Source: Pseudomonas neuropathica
GTDB lineage: Bacteria; Pseudomonadota; Gammaproteobacteria; Pseudomonadales; Pseudomonadaceae
Direction: 5' to 3'
DNA length: 64,000 nucleotides
NCBI RefSeq assembly: GCF_015461835.1
Contig: NZ_JACOPX010000022.1
Location: 1 to 64,000 of the forward strand
Each line of letters starts with the position of its first letter. Position 1 is the first letter of the stretch. Under the pieces are notes generated by a model. That model did no database searches. It was not told the origin of the DNA and worked only from the letters and a program-made list of their open reading frames with translations. Both the position numbers and the translations under genes were made by a program. Shown piece after piece: positions 1-8,959 of the stretch.

Positions 1-1
1 C

Positions 2-435
2 CAACAGCCGAGGCTGCGAGTGGCGACGATGAGCTTGGGTCGCTTGCGCGACCGACTCAGAGACCTGCTGCGCGGAGCGCGGGGCCACAAGATGGCGACT
101 GTCATCGAGCGGATAAACCCCGTGCTGCGTGGTTGGGCTGGCTACTTCAAGCTAAGCCAGAGCAAGCGACCGCTTGAGGAGTTGGATGGCTGGTACGTCA
201 TAAGCTTCGCTGTGTCATCTGGCGTCAATGGAAGCGGCCCTCTACGAGGGCGCGCAACTTGATGCGTCTGGGACTCGGTGAGGTGCGGGCGTGGAAATCG
301 GCAGTCAATGGCCGAGGCCCATGGTGGAACTCAGGAGCGCCACATATGAATCAGGCGCTGCCGAAGAAGCTGTGGGATCGACTCGGACTGGTCTCGATAC
401 TGGATACGATAAACCGGCTTAACCGCATAACTTGA
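2..435 (+). pseudogene. Group II intron reverse transcriptase/maturase, C-terminal fragment with frameshift
   Basis: The visible reading frame encodes the maturase-specific X domain, with the family motif INPVLRGWAGYFK, followed by LDGW. After LDGW the frame runs into unrelated sequence and a stop at 260-262. Shifting by one base near 192-194 restores typical maturase sequence (VRHKLRCVIWRQWKRP, then RARNLMRLGLGEVRAWKSA, ending NRLNRIT) to the stop at 433-435. A single missing G in a TGG-G context explains this. The N-terminal reverse transcriptase domain is outside the window. A sequencing error in the G run is the alternative. Confidence 0.8.
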
Positions 436-507
436 ACCGCCGTATACGGAACCGTATGTACGGTGGTGTGAGAGGACGGCGGATGTGAATCCGCCTCCTA
501 CTCGATT
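436..507 (+). ncRNA. Group II intron domains V and VI
   Basis: Bases 436-467 form a long hairpin (ACCGCCGTA pairing with TACGGTGGT), the size and position expected of catalytic domain V just after the maturase stop. Bases 478-495 (GGCGGAT/ATCCGCC) form domain VI, followed by CCTACTCGAT, which holds a candidate branch-point adenosine near 500 and the 3' splice site near 506. Pairing was judged by eye. Confidence 0.65.
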
Positions 508-512
508 CGTGT

Positions 513-941
513 CTAATCGGTTTCTTTTGAGTCAGCCAATACATACAGGTTACTTATGCCTGACATTTTTTTGATTTTTTTTAGCTCTATATATTCTTTG
601 AGTTCTTTTTTAATGGTTTCTTCATCGCAATATTTTCTATGTTTAGAGGGTCTTTCACGGGCAAAGTTGTATAGGCGCCAAGTATCAAATCCATTGATTT
701 CACCGTTGGGGCCATAGTCAAAATCTACGCTTCCTGTCGATAAATTGATGCGGCAGCCAATACCATGCAATTCATATTTAACGCCTCGAGTGACTCTCCC
801 GCGTCGCTTTATTACCTTGGTATACCAAAGCCTTCGAATGTCTCGAGTGCCAAATTTGCGCTGAAATATCAGGGTGCTGGACTCCACCATGGAGATGAAG
901 TCATTTATCAGGATGTCCAAAGTTTCATTTTGGTCGCTCAT
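513..941 (-). CDS. Putative Rhs immunity protein (DUF6896-like)
   Basis: A 142-residue acidic/lysine-rich soluble protein with no signal peptide. Its core GVKYELHGIGCRINL, then VDFDYG and GFDTWRL, resembles the DUF6896 family from memory. It begins inside the last codons of the Rhs toxin gene (ATGA-type 4-base overlap, 938-941), so the two are translationally coupled. This is the usual place for the immunity partner of a polymorphic toxin. It is clearly more AT-rich than the Rhs core, as is normal for exchangeable tip/immunity pairs. Neutralising the ParB-like nuclease tip next door is inferred from position only. The group II intron follows immediately downstream. Confidence 0.65.
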   Translation of the reverse strand: MSDQNETLDILINDFISMVESSTLIFQRKFGTRDIRRLWYTKVIKRRGRVTRGVKYELHGIGCRINLSTGSVDFDYGPNGEINGFDTWRLYNFARERPSKHRKYCDEETIKKELKEYIELKKIKKMSGISNLYVLADSKETD

Positions 942-3900
942 CTTCTTCTCCGGTGCTCCAATCTGTCCAGGCCCACATTGTTTGCTGACTCTAATACATC
1001 TTCAATGCTTCTTAGCGCTCCGTTATACGCTTTGAGATCGGTTATGAGTTGGATTGTCACATTAGTCGAAGTTTGTCGTGCAGCTGCTGCGCGATGGTGT
1101 CCGTCCAGAATATATAGGTTGCCGTCATGTTCTATGACCTTGATGGGATCTGTTGGATCGTATCCGTTGCGCATTTTATTTTTATAATCCTCGACTGTCT
1201 TGGTTGAGGTTTTTCCCTCTATTGTATGTACTCGCTTTAAAGTTTTTGGATCTATATTGTGAGCAATGTTCGGTAGTTTCGGCTCTCCTTCATCAACCGT
1301 AATCCCCTCACTTCCACCCGGCACCTCACACCCAGGCTTATTCGGCGGCGGACAGTTGGAATTCAACCCCAACGGATCCACCCACCCCGTCGGATTCGGC
1401 ACGTACTGGTACTGATTCAACCCACCGGCCAGCTTGATCGGATCCGGCGTCAGATACCGTCCCAGCCGCGGGTCGTAGTACCGGTGTCGGTTGTAATGCA
1501 GCCCGCTTTCCCCGTCGAAGTACTGCCCCTGAAAGCGCAGCGGCTGGTTCAGGTAGTCCTCGCCGGCCAGGGTCAGTGCGGCGACTTTGCCGTAGGCGTC
1601 GTATTGCGCGGACCAGACGATGTCGCCGCTGTAGTCGGTGAGTTCTTGCGGGGTGCCGAGGTGGTCGAGCTGGTAATAAAACGGGCAGGCTTTTTTCGGG
1701 CCTTTGCCGTCGAGCAGCGCCAGCGGGCGGAAGCTGCCGGGTTCGTAGACGTAGCTGCGGTATTCGCTTTCGCTGCTTTCGGCGACGAGGTGATCGCCTT
1801 GCCAGAAGAACTCGGTGGTCTCGCCGTTGACGGTTTTGCGGATACGCCGGCCGAAGGCGTCGTACTTGTAAGACGCAGTCTGGCCGTCGGGGCGGGTCAG
1901 GCCGATCAGGCGGTGCTGGCTGTCGTAGCGGTATTCGGTGACCAGGGTCTGCGCGCGGCCACGGCGTTCGCGGATCAGGTTGCCGAAGGCGTCGTAGTCG
2001 TAATGACGGTCGCCCTGCATGAGCAGGCGATTGCCTTTGATCTGGCTGGGGCCGGGGCGGTCCTGCATCAGCAGGTTGCCGGCCGGGTCGTGGGCGAAGC
2101 TTTCCGGCAGTTCGTCGCGTGAGTGGCGGACGCGGATGAGGCGGTCGAGGGCGTCGTAGCCGTAGGTGCGCTGGCCGTGGCGGCTGTCGGCAATGTGCGC
2201 GAGATTGCCATTGGCGCTGTAGGCATAATCGCGGCGGTACAACGCATCGCGCTGATGGCCTACGGCGTGGGCGAGTAAGCGTCCCTGATCGTCGTAGGAA
2301 TATTCGCTGAGCAGCAGACCCTGCTGGCGTTGCCGTTCGCGACCGGACTGGTAGACGTGACGAGTCAGCGGCGTGCCGTTGAGGTCGATGTCGGTCAGCG
2401 CGCCACCCTTGGCGTGGCGGTAGTCGAGCACGCTGTTGTCCGGCAGGCGCATGCGCTTGAGCTGGCCGCAGGCGTCGTAGCGGTAACGCAGGGTGCCCCA
2501 GCCCTGATGCTCGGTGATCAGCCGGTCCTGACGGTCGTACTCGAAGGCCAGCGGGTGTTGCTGGCCGTCGTCGACCCCGATCAGACGGCCGAGGCGGTCG
2601 TACTGATAACTGACCTTGATCCCGTCGGGCAGGGTTTTGACCAGCAGACGCCCGGCTGCATCGCGCTTATAAGCGGTGAGCAAACAAGAGCCGTCATCAC
2701 CGAACTCGGTCTTTTCCAGCAGATGGCCGTTGAGGTCATAGGTGTACGCCGTGCGCCGGCCGTCAAAACCGCTTTCCTGACGAATCAACCCGGTCGGCGT
2801 GTAGTCCAGCCGGTATTTTTCCCCGGACTCGTTTTCGATCTCGGTGAGCAATAGCTGCGCATGGTCGTAGCGGTACTGCACCCGCGTGCCGTCGGGGTTG
2901 ATTCGCCGCGAGACCAGATGCAGGTCATCGTCGTATTCGTAGCGGGTGATGCGCCCCAGCTCATCGCGCTCGGCGGTGACCTGACCGTAGGCGCCGTAGC
3001 TGTAGGCGCGGGTGCTACCGTCAGGAAATGTCGTCTGAATCAGTCGGCCAACGGCGTCCCAATGCTGACGGGTGACTGCACCGTGTTCGTCTGCGGTCGT
3101 GGTCCGCCGCCCCAGTGCATCGTAGGAAAAGCGCCGTACGCCACCGTCGGGCAAGGTTTCTTCGGTCAACTGGCCGAGGCTGTTCCAGACCAGCCGATGG
3201 CGGCTGCTGTCCGGATAACGGATCGACAGCAACTGACCTCGGGTGTCGTAGTAGTAATGGGTGACCTGCCCGTCGGGGTCGACCGCTTCGGTGACATCGC
3301 CCTCGGCATTGCGCCGGTAGATCCACACGGCGTCACCGCGCGAACGCCGAAAAAGGAAACCGTTGCGATACTCGTAGGACGTTGGCGCTTCATCCGGTGG
3401 AATCAGCGCTATCAGCCGTCCGACCTCGTCGTAGCGGTATTCGGTGACCGCGCCCAAGGCATCCTGCTCGGCGATCAAGCGACCCGATGAGTCATAGGCC
3501 TTGAGCTGTTCACCACCATCCGCCGAGACTTTACGCACCAGCCGCGCACGTTCGTCGTGGACGTACGTTTCTTCGGTGCCGTCGAGGTAATGCACTGCGA
3601 CGCTGCCGTCCTCCGCCCAGACGTAGCGCGTGTCCATCTGCGAAAACGACGCCCAATGCCTGACACAGCGAGAAGCCTTGCCTGAGCGCTCCCACTCCCA
3701 GAAGAAGCTCGCACCGCCGGCCAGTTGCCGCTGCAGGATCACGTGAGCGTCGTCGTAGTCGTAACGCTCGCTGTCACCGACGGCGTTGATCGCTTCGATC
3801 AGGTGCCGGTAGGCGTCGTAGCGGTAACTGACCAGCGCCTGTTCGGTGCCCCAGGCACCGTCGCGAAACACCTGATAATCAACACCCAGCAACTGCGCGC

Positions 3901-5710
3901 GGTCATAGCGCAACAGCAGCGAACGCCCGGCGCCGTTGTCCAGTCGCTGCACCCGGTCAGAGCGATCGCGCTGCACGGTCAGACGATTGCCATAGGCATC
4001 GCTGATCGCTGTCAGCCGTCCCGCGCGAAAGTGATAGAACCGCGCCGTTTCCCCGGCCAGCGCGAGGATCAGCTCTTCCGGCTCATCGCCCAGAAAGATC
4101 GCCGCCCGCGACAGGCTGTTGTGAATAGCCGGTCGTGCAGCACTGGGCAACGGAAAACGGGTGCGACGGTTTTCGTGATCGACCCAAACAACCTCATCGG
4201 CGAAAAACTCCAGCCGATGCGCCAGCGAATGACTCCAGCCAAACCCCAACCCAACATCGATCTCGACGGCGCTGGAGCGATACAACCGGGTGAACTCAAA
4301 CGGCAACACGCCATCGAGCACTGCATCGCTCAAGGTCAGCAGTTCTTCGCCGGTGACCATCGACACCGGGCAGCCGTTGGTGCAGGTACGCGACACACAA
4401 TCGGCGCTGTCGCCGTTGGGGTTTTTCGCCTGATCCGGTGAGTCGTCATGCGGCTCATGCCGTTGCAACCGGCTCGAAGCGCCAGACTTGTCCCGCGCCA
4501 GTGGCGCCGGATTCGGCACCGTCAACACCAGCGAATCGGCCTGACGAATGTTCAGCGGTATCGACGGCGTCGGTTTCAACTCGACTTCGCGCGCGTGAAG
4601 CATCAACGGCCGCAAGGTGCTCGCGTGTTTGTTCAGTTCCGGTGCGGACGTCAGCTCCGCGAGTCGCAACGCCGACGCCGCCAGCCACTCGCGCGCCCGC
4701 GGCGACTTGATCTTCGCCAACGCCTTGCTGCTCAAGCGCAGTGGCACGCCGACGCCACCCGACAACGCCGTCAGCAGAAAACCGATCAGCAGTTCGGCAC
4801 GCACTTCGGCGACCACTTCGGCCAAATGTTGCGGCGGCAGCATCTTCAGCCAACTGGTGAACGCGGCCAGATGAATGAACAGCAGCGGTTCGTCACTGAG
4901 GATCAACAGGCCGTTGGCGATGGCGTCGCTGGAGGCATTCAATAACGCCTCAAGCTCGGCCTCGCTGAGGTATTCCAGCAACTTTTCACTGTTGGCCTGC
5001 AAGTCGGCGAGCAGGGCGAATAGCTGTTTGATGTCGTCCCAGACGCCATTCAGGGCTTGCTCGAATCCACGCCAATCGGCTTGTTGCAACTGACCGTAAC
5101 GTTCAAGAAACCCGGCGCTGGAAAACTCCGTCCACTGCGGCTGAACCCCGGCCCATTCAGCGCGCAACCAGCCCTCCAGGCCTGCAATGACACTTTCATA
5201 AGAGGCATACAGCGCACGCACATGGTCGGTGGACACATCGGGAAAGAAGGTGATGCGATAACGCTGGCCCCGATCGCAATCAGTCACCTCCAGAATGCCG
5301 CTGGGGCCGATGGTGTAACGCAGCGGCTCACCGAAAGTCAGCACACCGCCGACATCGGCAAGCACCGGTTCGAGGGTTACCGGGGTGTTGCCGATCGGCA
5401 CAAACCGCGCGGCCTCGAACATGTGCACCAGCGTCAACGCCCCGCTGGCCGAGCACATGACCACCGATGAACTGAGTTGGCGCGACTTGATCGGCGCGCT
5501 GAGGCGCACGTCGTTGCCGACAGTGAAGACCTGCTCGACATCCAGCGCCGTCCCGGTCCAGAACTGCTCGGCCCAGGCGTCGTAGTTGTTCAGGCACAGG
5601 CGGAATTCGCGGATCAGGTGTTCGAAGTCCGGCTCGTCGGGATTCAAAGCAGCAACAACGAGCAGGCCGATGCTGTTGTTCAGGGCCAGCAGCTGATCGG
5701 TTGGAAGCAT
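938..5710 (-). CDS. Rhs-family polymorphic toxin with C-terminal ParB-like nuclease tip
   Basis: A contact-dependent toxin of about 1590 residues. The first ~430 residues are a family-specific N-terminal region with a hydrophobic stretch (GFLLTALSGGVGVPL) and no PAAR motif. A DUF6531-type start (CPVSMVTGEELL) follows near residue 447, then a long run of YD/Rhs repeats forming the shell. The core closes with NPTGWVDPLGL near 1447. The tip after it is AT-rich and carries DPIKVIEHDGNLYILDGHHR, a ParB/sulfiredoxin-type nuclease motif, near residues 1513-1540. The ATG at 5710 has GAGAG upstream; an in-frame GTG at 5728 is the alternative start. No VgrG or adaptor gene is adjacent, so this looks like an orphan Rhs relying on a distant type VI system, or on another export route. 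Confidence 0.85.
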   Translation of the reverse strand: MLPTDQLLALNNSIGLLVVAALNPDEPDFEHLIREFRLCLNNYDAWAEQFWTGTALDVEQVFTVGNDVRLSAPIKSRQLSSSVVMCSASGALTLVHMFEAARFVPIGNTPVTLEPVLADVGGVLTFGEPLRYTIGPSGILEVTDCDRGQRYRITFFPDVSTDHVRALYASYESVIAGLEGWLRAEWAGVQPQWTEFSSAGFLERYGQLQQADWRGFEQALNGVWDDIKQLFALLADLQANSEKLLEYLSEAELEALLNASSDAIANGLLILSDEPLLFIHLAAFTSWLKMLPPQHLAEVVAEVRAELLIGFLLTALSGGVGVPLRLSSKALAKIKSPRAREWLAASALRLAELTSAPELNKHASTLRPLMLHAREVELKPTPSIPLNIRQADSLVLTVPNPAPLARDKSGASSRLQRHEPHDDSPDQAKNPNGDSADCVSRTCTNGCPVSMVTGEELLTLSDAVLDGVLPFEFTRLYRSSAVEIDVGLGFGWSHSLAHRLEFFADEVVWVDHENRRTRFPLPSAARPAIHNSLSRAAIFLGDEPEELILALAGETARFYHFRAGRLTAISDAYGNRLTVQRDRSDRVQRLDNGAGRSLLLRYDRAQLLGVDYQVFRDGAWGTEQALVSYRYDAYRHLIEAINAVGDSERYDYDDAHVILQRQLAGGASFFWEWERSGKASRCVRHWASFSQMDTRYVWAEDGSVAVHYLDGTEETYVHDERARLVRKVSADGGEQLKAYDSSGRLIAEQDALGAVTEYRYDEVGRLIALIPPDEAPTSYEYRNGFLFRRSRGDAVWIYRRNAEGDVTEAVDPDGQVTHYYYDTRGQLLSIRYPDSSRHRLVWNSLGQLTEETLPDGGVRRFSYDALGRRTTTADEHGAVTRQHWDAVGRLIQTTFPDGSTRAYSYGAYGQVTAERDELGRITRYEYDDDLHLVSRRINPDGTRVQYRYDHAQLLLTEIENESGEKYRLDYTPTGLIRQESGFDGRRTAYTYDLNGHLLEKTEFGDDGSCLLTAYKRDAAGRLLVKTLPDGIKVSYQYDRLGRLIGVDDGQQHPLAFEYDRQDRLITEHQGWGTLRYRYDACGQLKRMRLPDNSVLDYRHAKGGALTDIDLNGTPLTRHVYQSGRERQRQQGLLLSEYSYDDQGRLLAHAVGHQRDALYRRDYAYSANGNLAHIADSRHGQRTYGYDALDRLIRVRHSRDELPESFAHDPAGNLLMQDRPGPSQIKGNRLLMQGDRHYDYDAFGNLIRERRGRAQTLVTEYRYDSQHRLIGLTRPDGQTASYKYDAFGRRIRKTVNGETTEFFWQGDHLVAESSESEYRSYVYEPGSFRPLALLDGKGPKKACPFYYQLDHLGTPQELTDYSGDIVWSAQYDAYGKVAALTLAGEDYLNQPLRFQGQYFDGESGLHYNRHRYYDPRLGRYLTPDPIKLAGGLNQYQYVPNPTGWVDPLGLNSNCPPPNKPGCEVPGGSEGITVDEGEPKLPNIAHNIDPKTLKRVHTIEGKTSTKTVEDYKNKMRNGYDPTDPIKVIEHDGNLYILDGHHRAAAARQTSTNVTIQLITDLKAYNGALRSIEDVLESANNVGLDRLEHRRRR

Positions 5711-5903
5711 TCGCAGTCTCTCGCGCACATCAAAAAGGTGCGGGGACTTTGCGGGGGATCAATCAGGAAAGAAGTCGGGCGAGTAGGTGATGTCTGTAGG
5801 ATGTTTCGACATAGTTTGTGGGGCGGTATAGGGTTTCGTTTTTTCGTTCACAAAAAAGGGCTTTTACCTACCCAGGGGCCTTCAATGAAAAGGATCAAGC
5901 GTC

Positions 5904-6494
5904 ATGTCCAACACAGCCGAGCGGGTCAACATCGTCGACACTCAAGTGTTGTCCCATGACTGGTATTTGCTGAAGAAAATCACCTTCGATTATCACCGCA
6001 ACAATGGCGAGTGGCAGCGTCAGACCCGTGAGGTTTACGACCGCGGCAATGGCGCGGCCATTCTGTTGTTCAACCGCGAGCAGCGCACGGTGGTGCTGAC
6101 CCGGCAGTTCCGTTTACCGGTGTTCGTCAATGGTCATGACGGATTGCTGATCGAGGTGGCGGCCGGGTTGCTCGAAGGCGCGGCGCCGGAGCAGCGGATT
6201 CGCGATGAAGCGGAGGAAGAAACCGGTTATCGCGTTCATGATGTGAAGAAGGTGTTCGAGGCTTACATGAGTCCCGGTTCGGTGACTGAGAAGCTGCATT
6301 TTTTCATTGCCGAATACGACTCGGCATCGAAGGTCGGCGAGGGCGGTGGACTGGAAGAAGAGACCGAAGAGTTAGAAGTGCTGGAGTGGCGATTCGATGA
6401 CGCGTTGGCGGCGTTTCAGCGCGGTGAGATCTGCGACGCCAAGACCATCATGCTGTTGCAGTATGCGGCGATGAATAACCTGTTCGGCGCTTGA
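5904..6494 (+). CDS. nudK: Nudix hydrolase, NudK-type GDP-mannose pyrophosphatase
   Basis: A 196-residue cytosolic Nudix enzyme. The Nudix helix reads GLLEGAAPEQRIRDEAEEETGY around residues 91-112, matching the NudK variant in which IR-x-EA-x-EETGY supplies the metal-binding glutamates. The N-terminal part (FDYHRNNGEWQRQTREVYDRGNG) is typical of NudK rather than ADP-ribose pyrophosphatase. NudK enzymes hydrolyse GDP-mannose and related sugar nucleotides. The ATG has AAGGAT eight bases upstream. The gene stands alone, divergent from the Rhs gene and convergent with ogt. ADP-ribose is a possible alternative substrate. Confidence 0.85.
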   Translation: MSNTAERVNIVDTQVLSHDWYLLKKITFDYHRNNGEWQRQTREVYDRGNGAAILLFNREQRTVVLTRQFRLPVFVNGHDGLLIEVAAGLLEGAAPEQRIRDEAEEETGYRVHDVKKVFEAYMSPGSVTEKLHFFIAEYDSASKVGEGGGLEEETEELEVLEWRFDDALAAFQRGEICDAKTIMLLQYAAMNNLFGA

Positions 6495-6495
6495 T

Positions 6496-7011
6496 TCAGA
6501 ACAGTTCGCCGGTTTTGCCAATTTGCGACCACTGACCACCCTCCAGGGTCAGCAAGCGCTCTTTAGCCTCGAGCCCACCGGCAAATCCGGTCAGCTTTCC
6601 TGACGCGCCAATCACCCGATGACACGGCGCGACAATGGAGATCGGATTGCGTCCGTTCGCTGCGCCCACTGCCCGTACGGCGCTGGGATTGCCTATCTGT
6701 TCGGCAATCTGGCTGTAGGTCCGCGTCTCGCCGAATGGAATGGTCAGCAGCGCCGTCCAGACCTTTTTCTGAAAGTCGGTGCCAGCGAAATCCAGTTCCA
6801 GATCAAAACAGTCACGCGTCCCGGAAAAATATTCTTCAAGTTGTCGAGCGGTTCGAATCAGGATCGGATTGTCGGGTGCCTCGCTCATCGGCCCGAGGCG
6901 CACGCGGTTCGGTTTGTCGTTTTCCCAGAGGATGGCCGCCAGTCGTGAGCCGTTCGCGACCAGCTTCAGCTCGCCGACGGGCGAGGGCAGGGTGATGAAC
7001 GTGTAAGACAT
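6496..7011 (-). CDS. ogt: Methylated-DNA--protein-cysteine S-methyltransferase
   Basis: A 171-residue suicide DNA-repair protein that transfers the O6-alkyl group of guanine to its own cysteine. The active site is PCHRV, with the acceptor at Cys130. It is preceded by the DNA-binding helix-turn-helix (TYSQIAEQIGNPSAVRAVGAANGRNP) and an N-terminal methyltransferase-like domain beginning MSYTFITLPSPVGEL. The start at 7011 is chosen because the in-frame sequence upstream has no family similarity and overlaps the promoter region of ggt. The stop lies one base beyond the nudK stop region, so the two genes converge. The short form without an Ada regulatory domain indicates Ogt. Confidence 0.93.
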   Translation of the reverse strand: MSYTFITLPSPVGELKLVANGSRLAAILWENDKPNRVRLGPMSEAPDNPILIRTARQLEEYFSGTRDCFDLELDFAGTDFQKKVWTALLTIPFGETRTYSQIAEQIGNPSAVRAVGAANGRNPISIVAPCHRVIGASGKLTGFAGGLEAKERLLTLEGGQWSQIGKTGELF

Positions 7012-7165
7012 GACGGCAGACTCCGGATCAGGGCGGCAACAGCGCCCAGCATACTGCCTGATCGGGGAGGCGCAATACGCAAAGCCGACCATACTGCTTG
7101 GTGCTCTTGCAGCGTTCCTCCCTCTGTTTTGCACAGACCCTGAAAACAAAAAAAGAGATCGACTC

Positions 7166-8893
7166 ATGAAGTACGAACCTTTGGCCAAATCGCTGATAGC
7201 GACCTCACTGGCACTCAGCTGTCTCATGGCTCACGCGGCGTCAGTCGCACCGGTTGCCGCCGAAAACGGCATGGTGGTCACTGCGCAACATCTGGCCACC
7301 CATGTGGGCGTCGACGTATTGAAAAGTGGCGGTAATGCCGTCGATGCGGCGGTCGCCGTGGGTTACGCGCTGGCGGTGGTCTATCCCGCAGCAGGCAACC
7401 TGGGCGGAGGCGGCTTCATGACCATTCAACTGGCAGACGGGCGCAAGACCTTCCTCGATTTTCGTGAGAAAGCACCACTGGCGGCCACTGCCAACATGTA
7501 CCTCGACAAGGAAGGCAACGTCATTCCCGACTTGAGTACCCGTGGCCACCTGGCGGTGGGCGTGCCGGGCACGGTTTCGGGCATGGAACTGGCACTGAGT
7601 AAATACGGGACCAAGCCGCGCAAGGAGATGATTGCGCCGGCGATCAAACTGGCAGAAGACGGTTTTGCGCTGGAGCAGGGTGACGTCGAGTTGCTGGAGT
7701 ACGCCACCGACGTGTTCAAGAAGGACATGCGCGACTCCGGCTCGATCTTCCTGCATAACGGCGAGCCGATGCAGGTCGGGCAGAAACTGGTGCAGAAGGA
7801 TCTCGGCAAAACCCTGCGGACCATTTCCGAAAAAGGCGCCGACGGCTTCTATAAAGGCTGGGTCGCCGACGCCATCGTCACCTCCAGCCAGGCCAACAAA
7901 GGCATCATCACCCAGGCTGACCTCGATAAATACAAGACCCGCGAACTGGCTCCGGTGGAGTGCGACTACCGTGGTTACCATGTGGTTTCGGCGCCGCCAC
8001 CAAGCTCTGGCGGGGTGGTGATCTGCCAGATCATGAACATCCTCGAAGGCTATCCGATGAAGGACCTGGGCTTCCATTCGGCTCAGGGCATGCATTATCA
8101 GATCGAAGCCATGCGCCACGCCTATGTTGATCGAAACAGCTACCTGGGTGATCCGGATTTCGTCAAAAACCCGATCGAGCATCTGCTGGACAAGAACTAC
8201 GCGACCAAACTGCGCGACGCCATCCAGCCGCAAAAGGCCGGCGTGTCGGCTGAACTCAAACCCGGCGTAGCCCCCCATGAAGGCAGCAACACCACCCACT
8301 ATTCGATCGTCGACAAGTGGGGCAATGCGGTGTCGGTCACTTACACCCTCAATGACTGGTTCGGCGCGGGCGTGATGGCGAGCAAGACCGGGGTGATCCT
8401 CAACGATGAAATGGACGACTTCACCTCCAAGGTCGGCGTGCCGAACATGTACGGCCTGGTGCAGGGCGAAGCCAATGCGATTGCTCCGGGCAAGGCACCG
8501 CTGTCGTCGATGAGCCCGACCATTGTCACCAAGGATGGCAAAGTGGTGATGGTGGTCGGTACACCGGGCGGCAGCCGTATTATCACGGCGACTTTGCTGA
8601 CCATGCTCAACGTCATCGACTACGGCATGGGCCTGCAGGAGGCGGTCGATGCGCCACGCTTCCACCAGCAGTGGATGCCGGAGGAAACCAACCTCGAAGA
8701 CTTCGCCGCCAGCCCCGACACGAAGAAGCTCCTCGAGAGCTGGGGCCACAAGTTCGCCGGCCCGCAGGACGCCAACCACATCGCCGCGATTCTGGTGGGG
8801 GCACCTTCGCTGGGCGGTAAGCCGGTCGGCAAAAACCGCTTCTACGGCGCTAACGATCCACGCCGCAACACGGGCTTGTCACTGGGTTACTGA
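7166..8893 (+). CDS. ggt: Periplasmic gamma-glutamyltransferase
   Basis: A 575-residue precursor that cleaves the gamma-glutamyl bond of glutathione and related peptides, or transfers the glutamyl group to acceptors. Residues 1-25 are a Sec signal peptide ending AHAA. The proenzyme processes itself at the SNTTHYS motif, giving a new N-terminal nucleophile at Thr376. The small-subunit glycine pair and the PLSSMSPT lid motif are also present. Upstream in-frame codons (from 7010) overlap ogt and encode nothing like the family, while ATG 7166 has AAGAGA before it. The isochorismatase-family gene follows 66 bases downstream past a hairpin, and may be cotranscribed. Confidence 0.94.
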   Translation: MKYEPLAKSLIATSLALSCLMAHAASVAPVAAENGMVVTAQHLATHVGVDVLKSGGNAVDAAVAVGYALAVVYPAAGNLGGGGFMTIQLADGRKTFLDFREKAPLAATANMYLDKEGNVIPDLSTRGHLAVGVPGTVSGMELALSKYGTKPRKEMIAPAIKLAEDGFALEQGDVELLEYATDVFKKDMRDSGSIFLHNGEPMQVGQKLVQKDLGKTLRTISEKGADGFYKGWVADAIVTSSQANKGIITQADLDKYKTRELAPVECDYRGYHVVSAPPPSSGGVVICQIMNILEGYPMKDLGFHSAQGMHYQIEAMRHAYVDRNSYLGDPDFVKNPIEHLLDKNYATKLRDAIQPQKAGVSAELKPGVAPHEGSNTTHYSIVDKWGNAVSVTYTLNDWFGAGVMASKTGVILNDEMDDFTSKVGVPNMYGLVQGEANAIAPGKAPLSSMSPTIVTKDGKVVMVVGTPGGSRIITATLLTMLNVIDYGMGLQEAVDAPRFHQQWMPEETNLEDFAASPDTKKLLESWGHKFAGPQDANHIAAILVGAPSLGGKPVGKNRFYGANDPRRNTGLSLGY

Positions 8894-8905
8894 GGAGCGT
8901 AAAAA

Positions 8906-8929
8906 GGGGGCGGGCTTACGTCCGCCCCT
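8906..8929 (+). terminator. Hairpin between ggt and the isochorismatase gene
   Basis: GGGGCGG and CCGCCCC flank a short loop just after the ggt stop. There is no U-tract after it, so it may be a weak terminator, an attenuator, or an mRNA-stabilising hairpin. Confidence 0.4.
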
Positions 8930-8959
8930 GTCTCAAGGACTGATCAAGGAAGGCTCATC

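Larger units (their letters stand above)
1..507 (+). mobile_element. Group II intron, 3' portion (5' part lies outside the window)
   Basis: The segment holds the C-terminal part of an intron-encoded reverse transcriptase/maturase, followed by RNA folding as group II domains V and VI. The 3' intron boundary is inferred near 506, only about 7 bases from the stop codon of the convergent immunity gene at 513, so the element sits directly behind the Rhs module. Its maturase is frameshifted, so this copy probably cannot move by itself. The 5' half and the exon-binding sites are not visible. Confidence 0.8.

Noticed and set aside
1484..4441. Long open frames on the + strand opposite the Rhs gene (1484-2122, 2330-2854, 2861-3490, 3725-4441)
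   Set aside because: They are the complement of repeated Rhs codons, show valine/alanine-biased composition without domains, and lack plausible starts. The Rhs frame is continuous and typical.
7241..8779. 512-codon open frame on the minus strand across ggt
   Set aside because: Lies entirely antisense to a clearly conserved gamma-glutamyltransferase, is histidine/arginine-rich and has no family signature.
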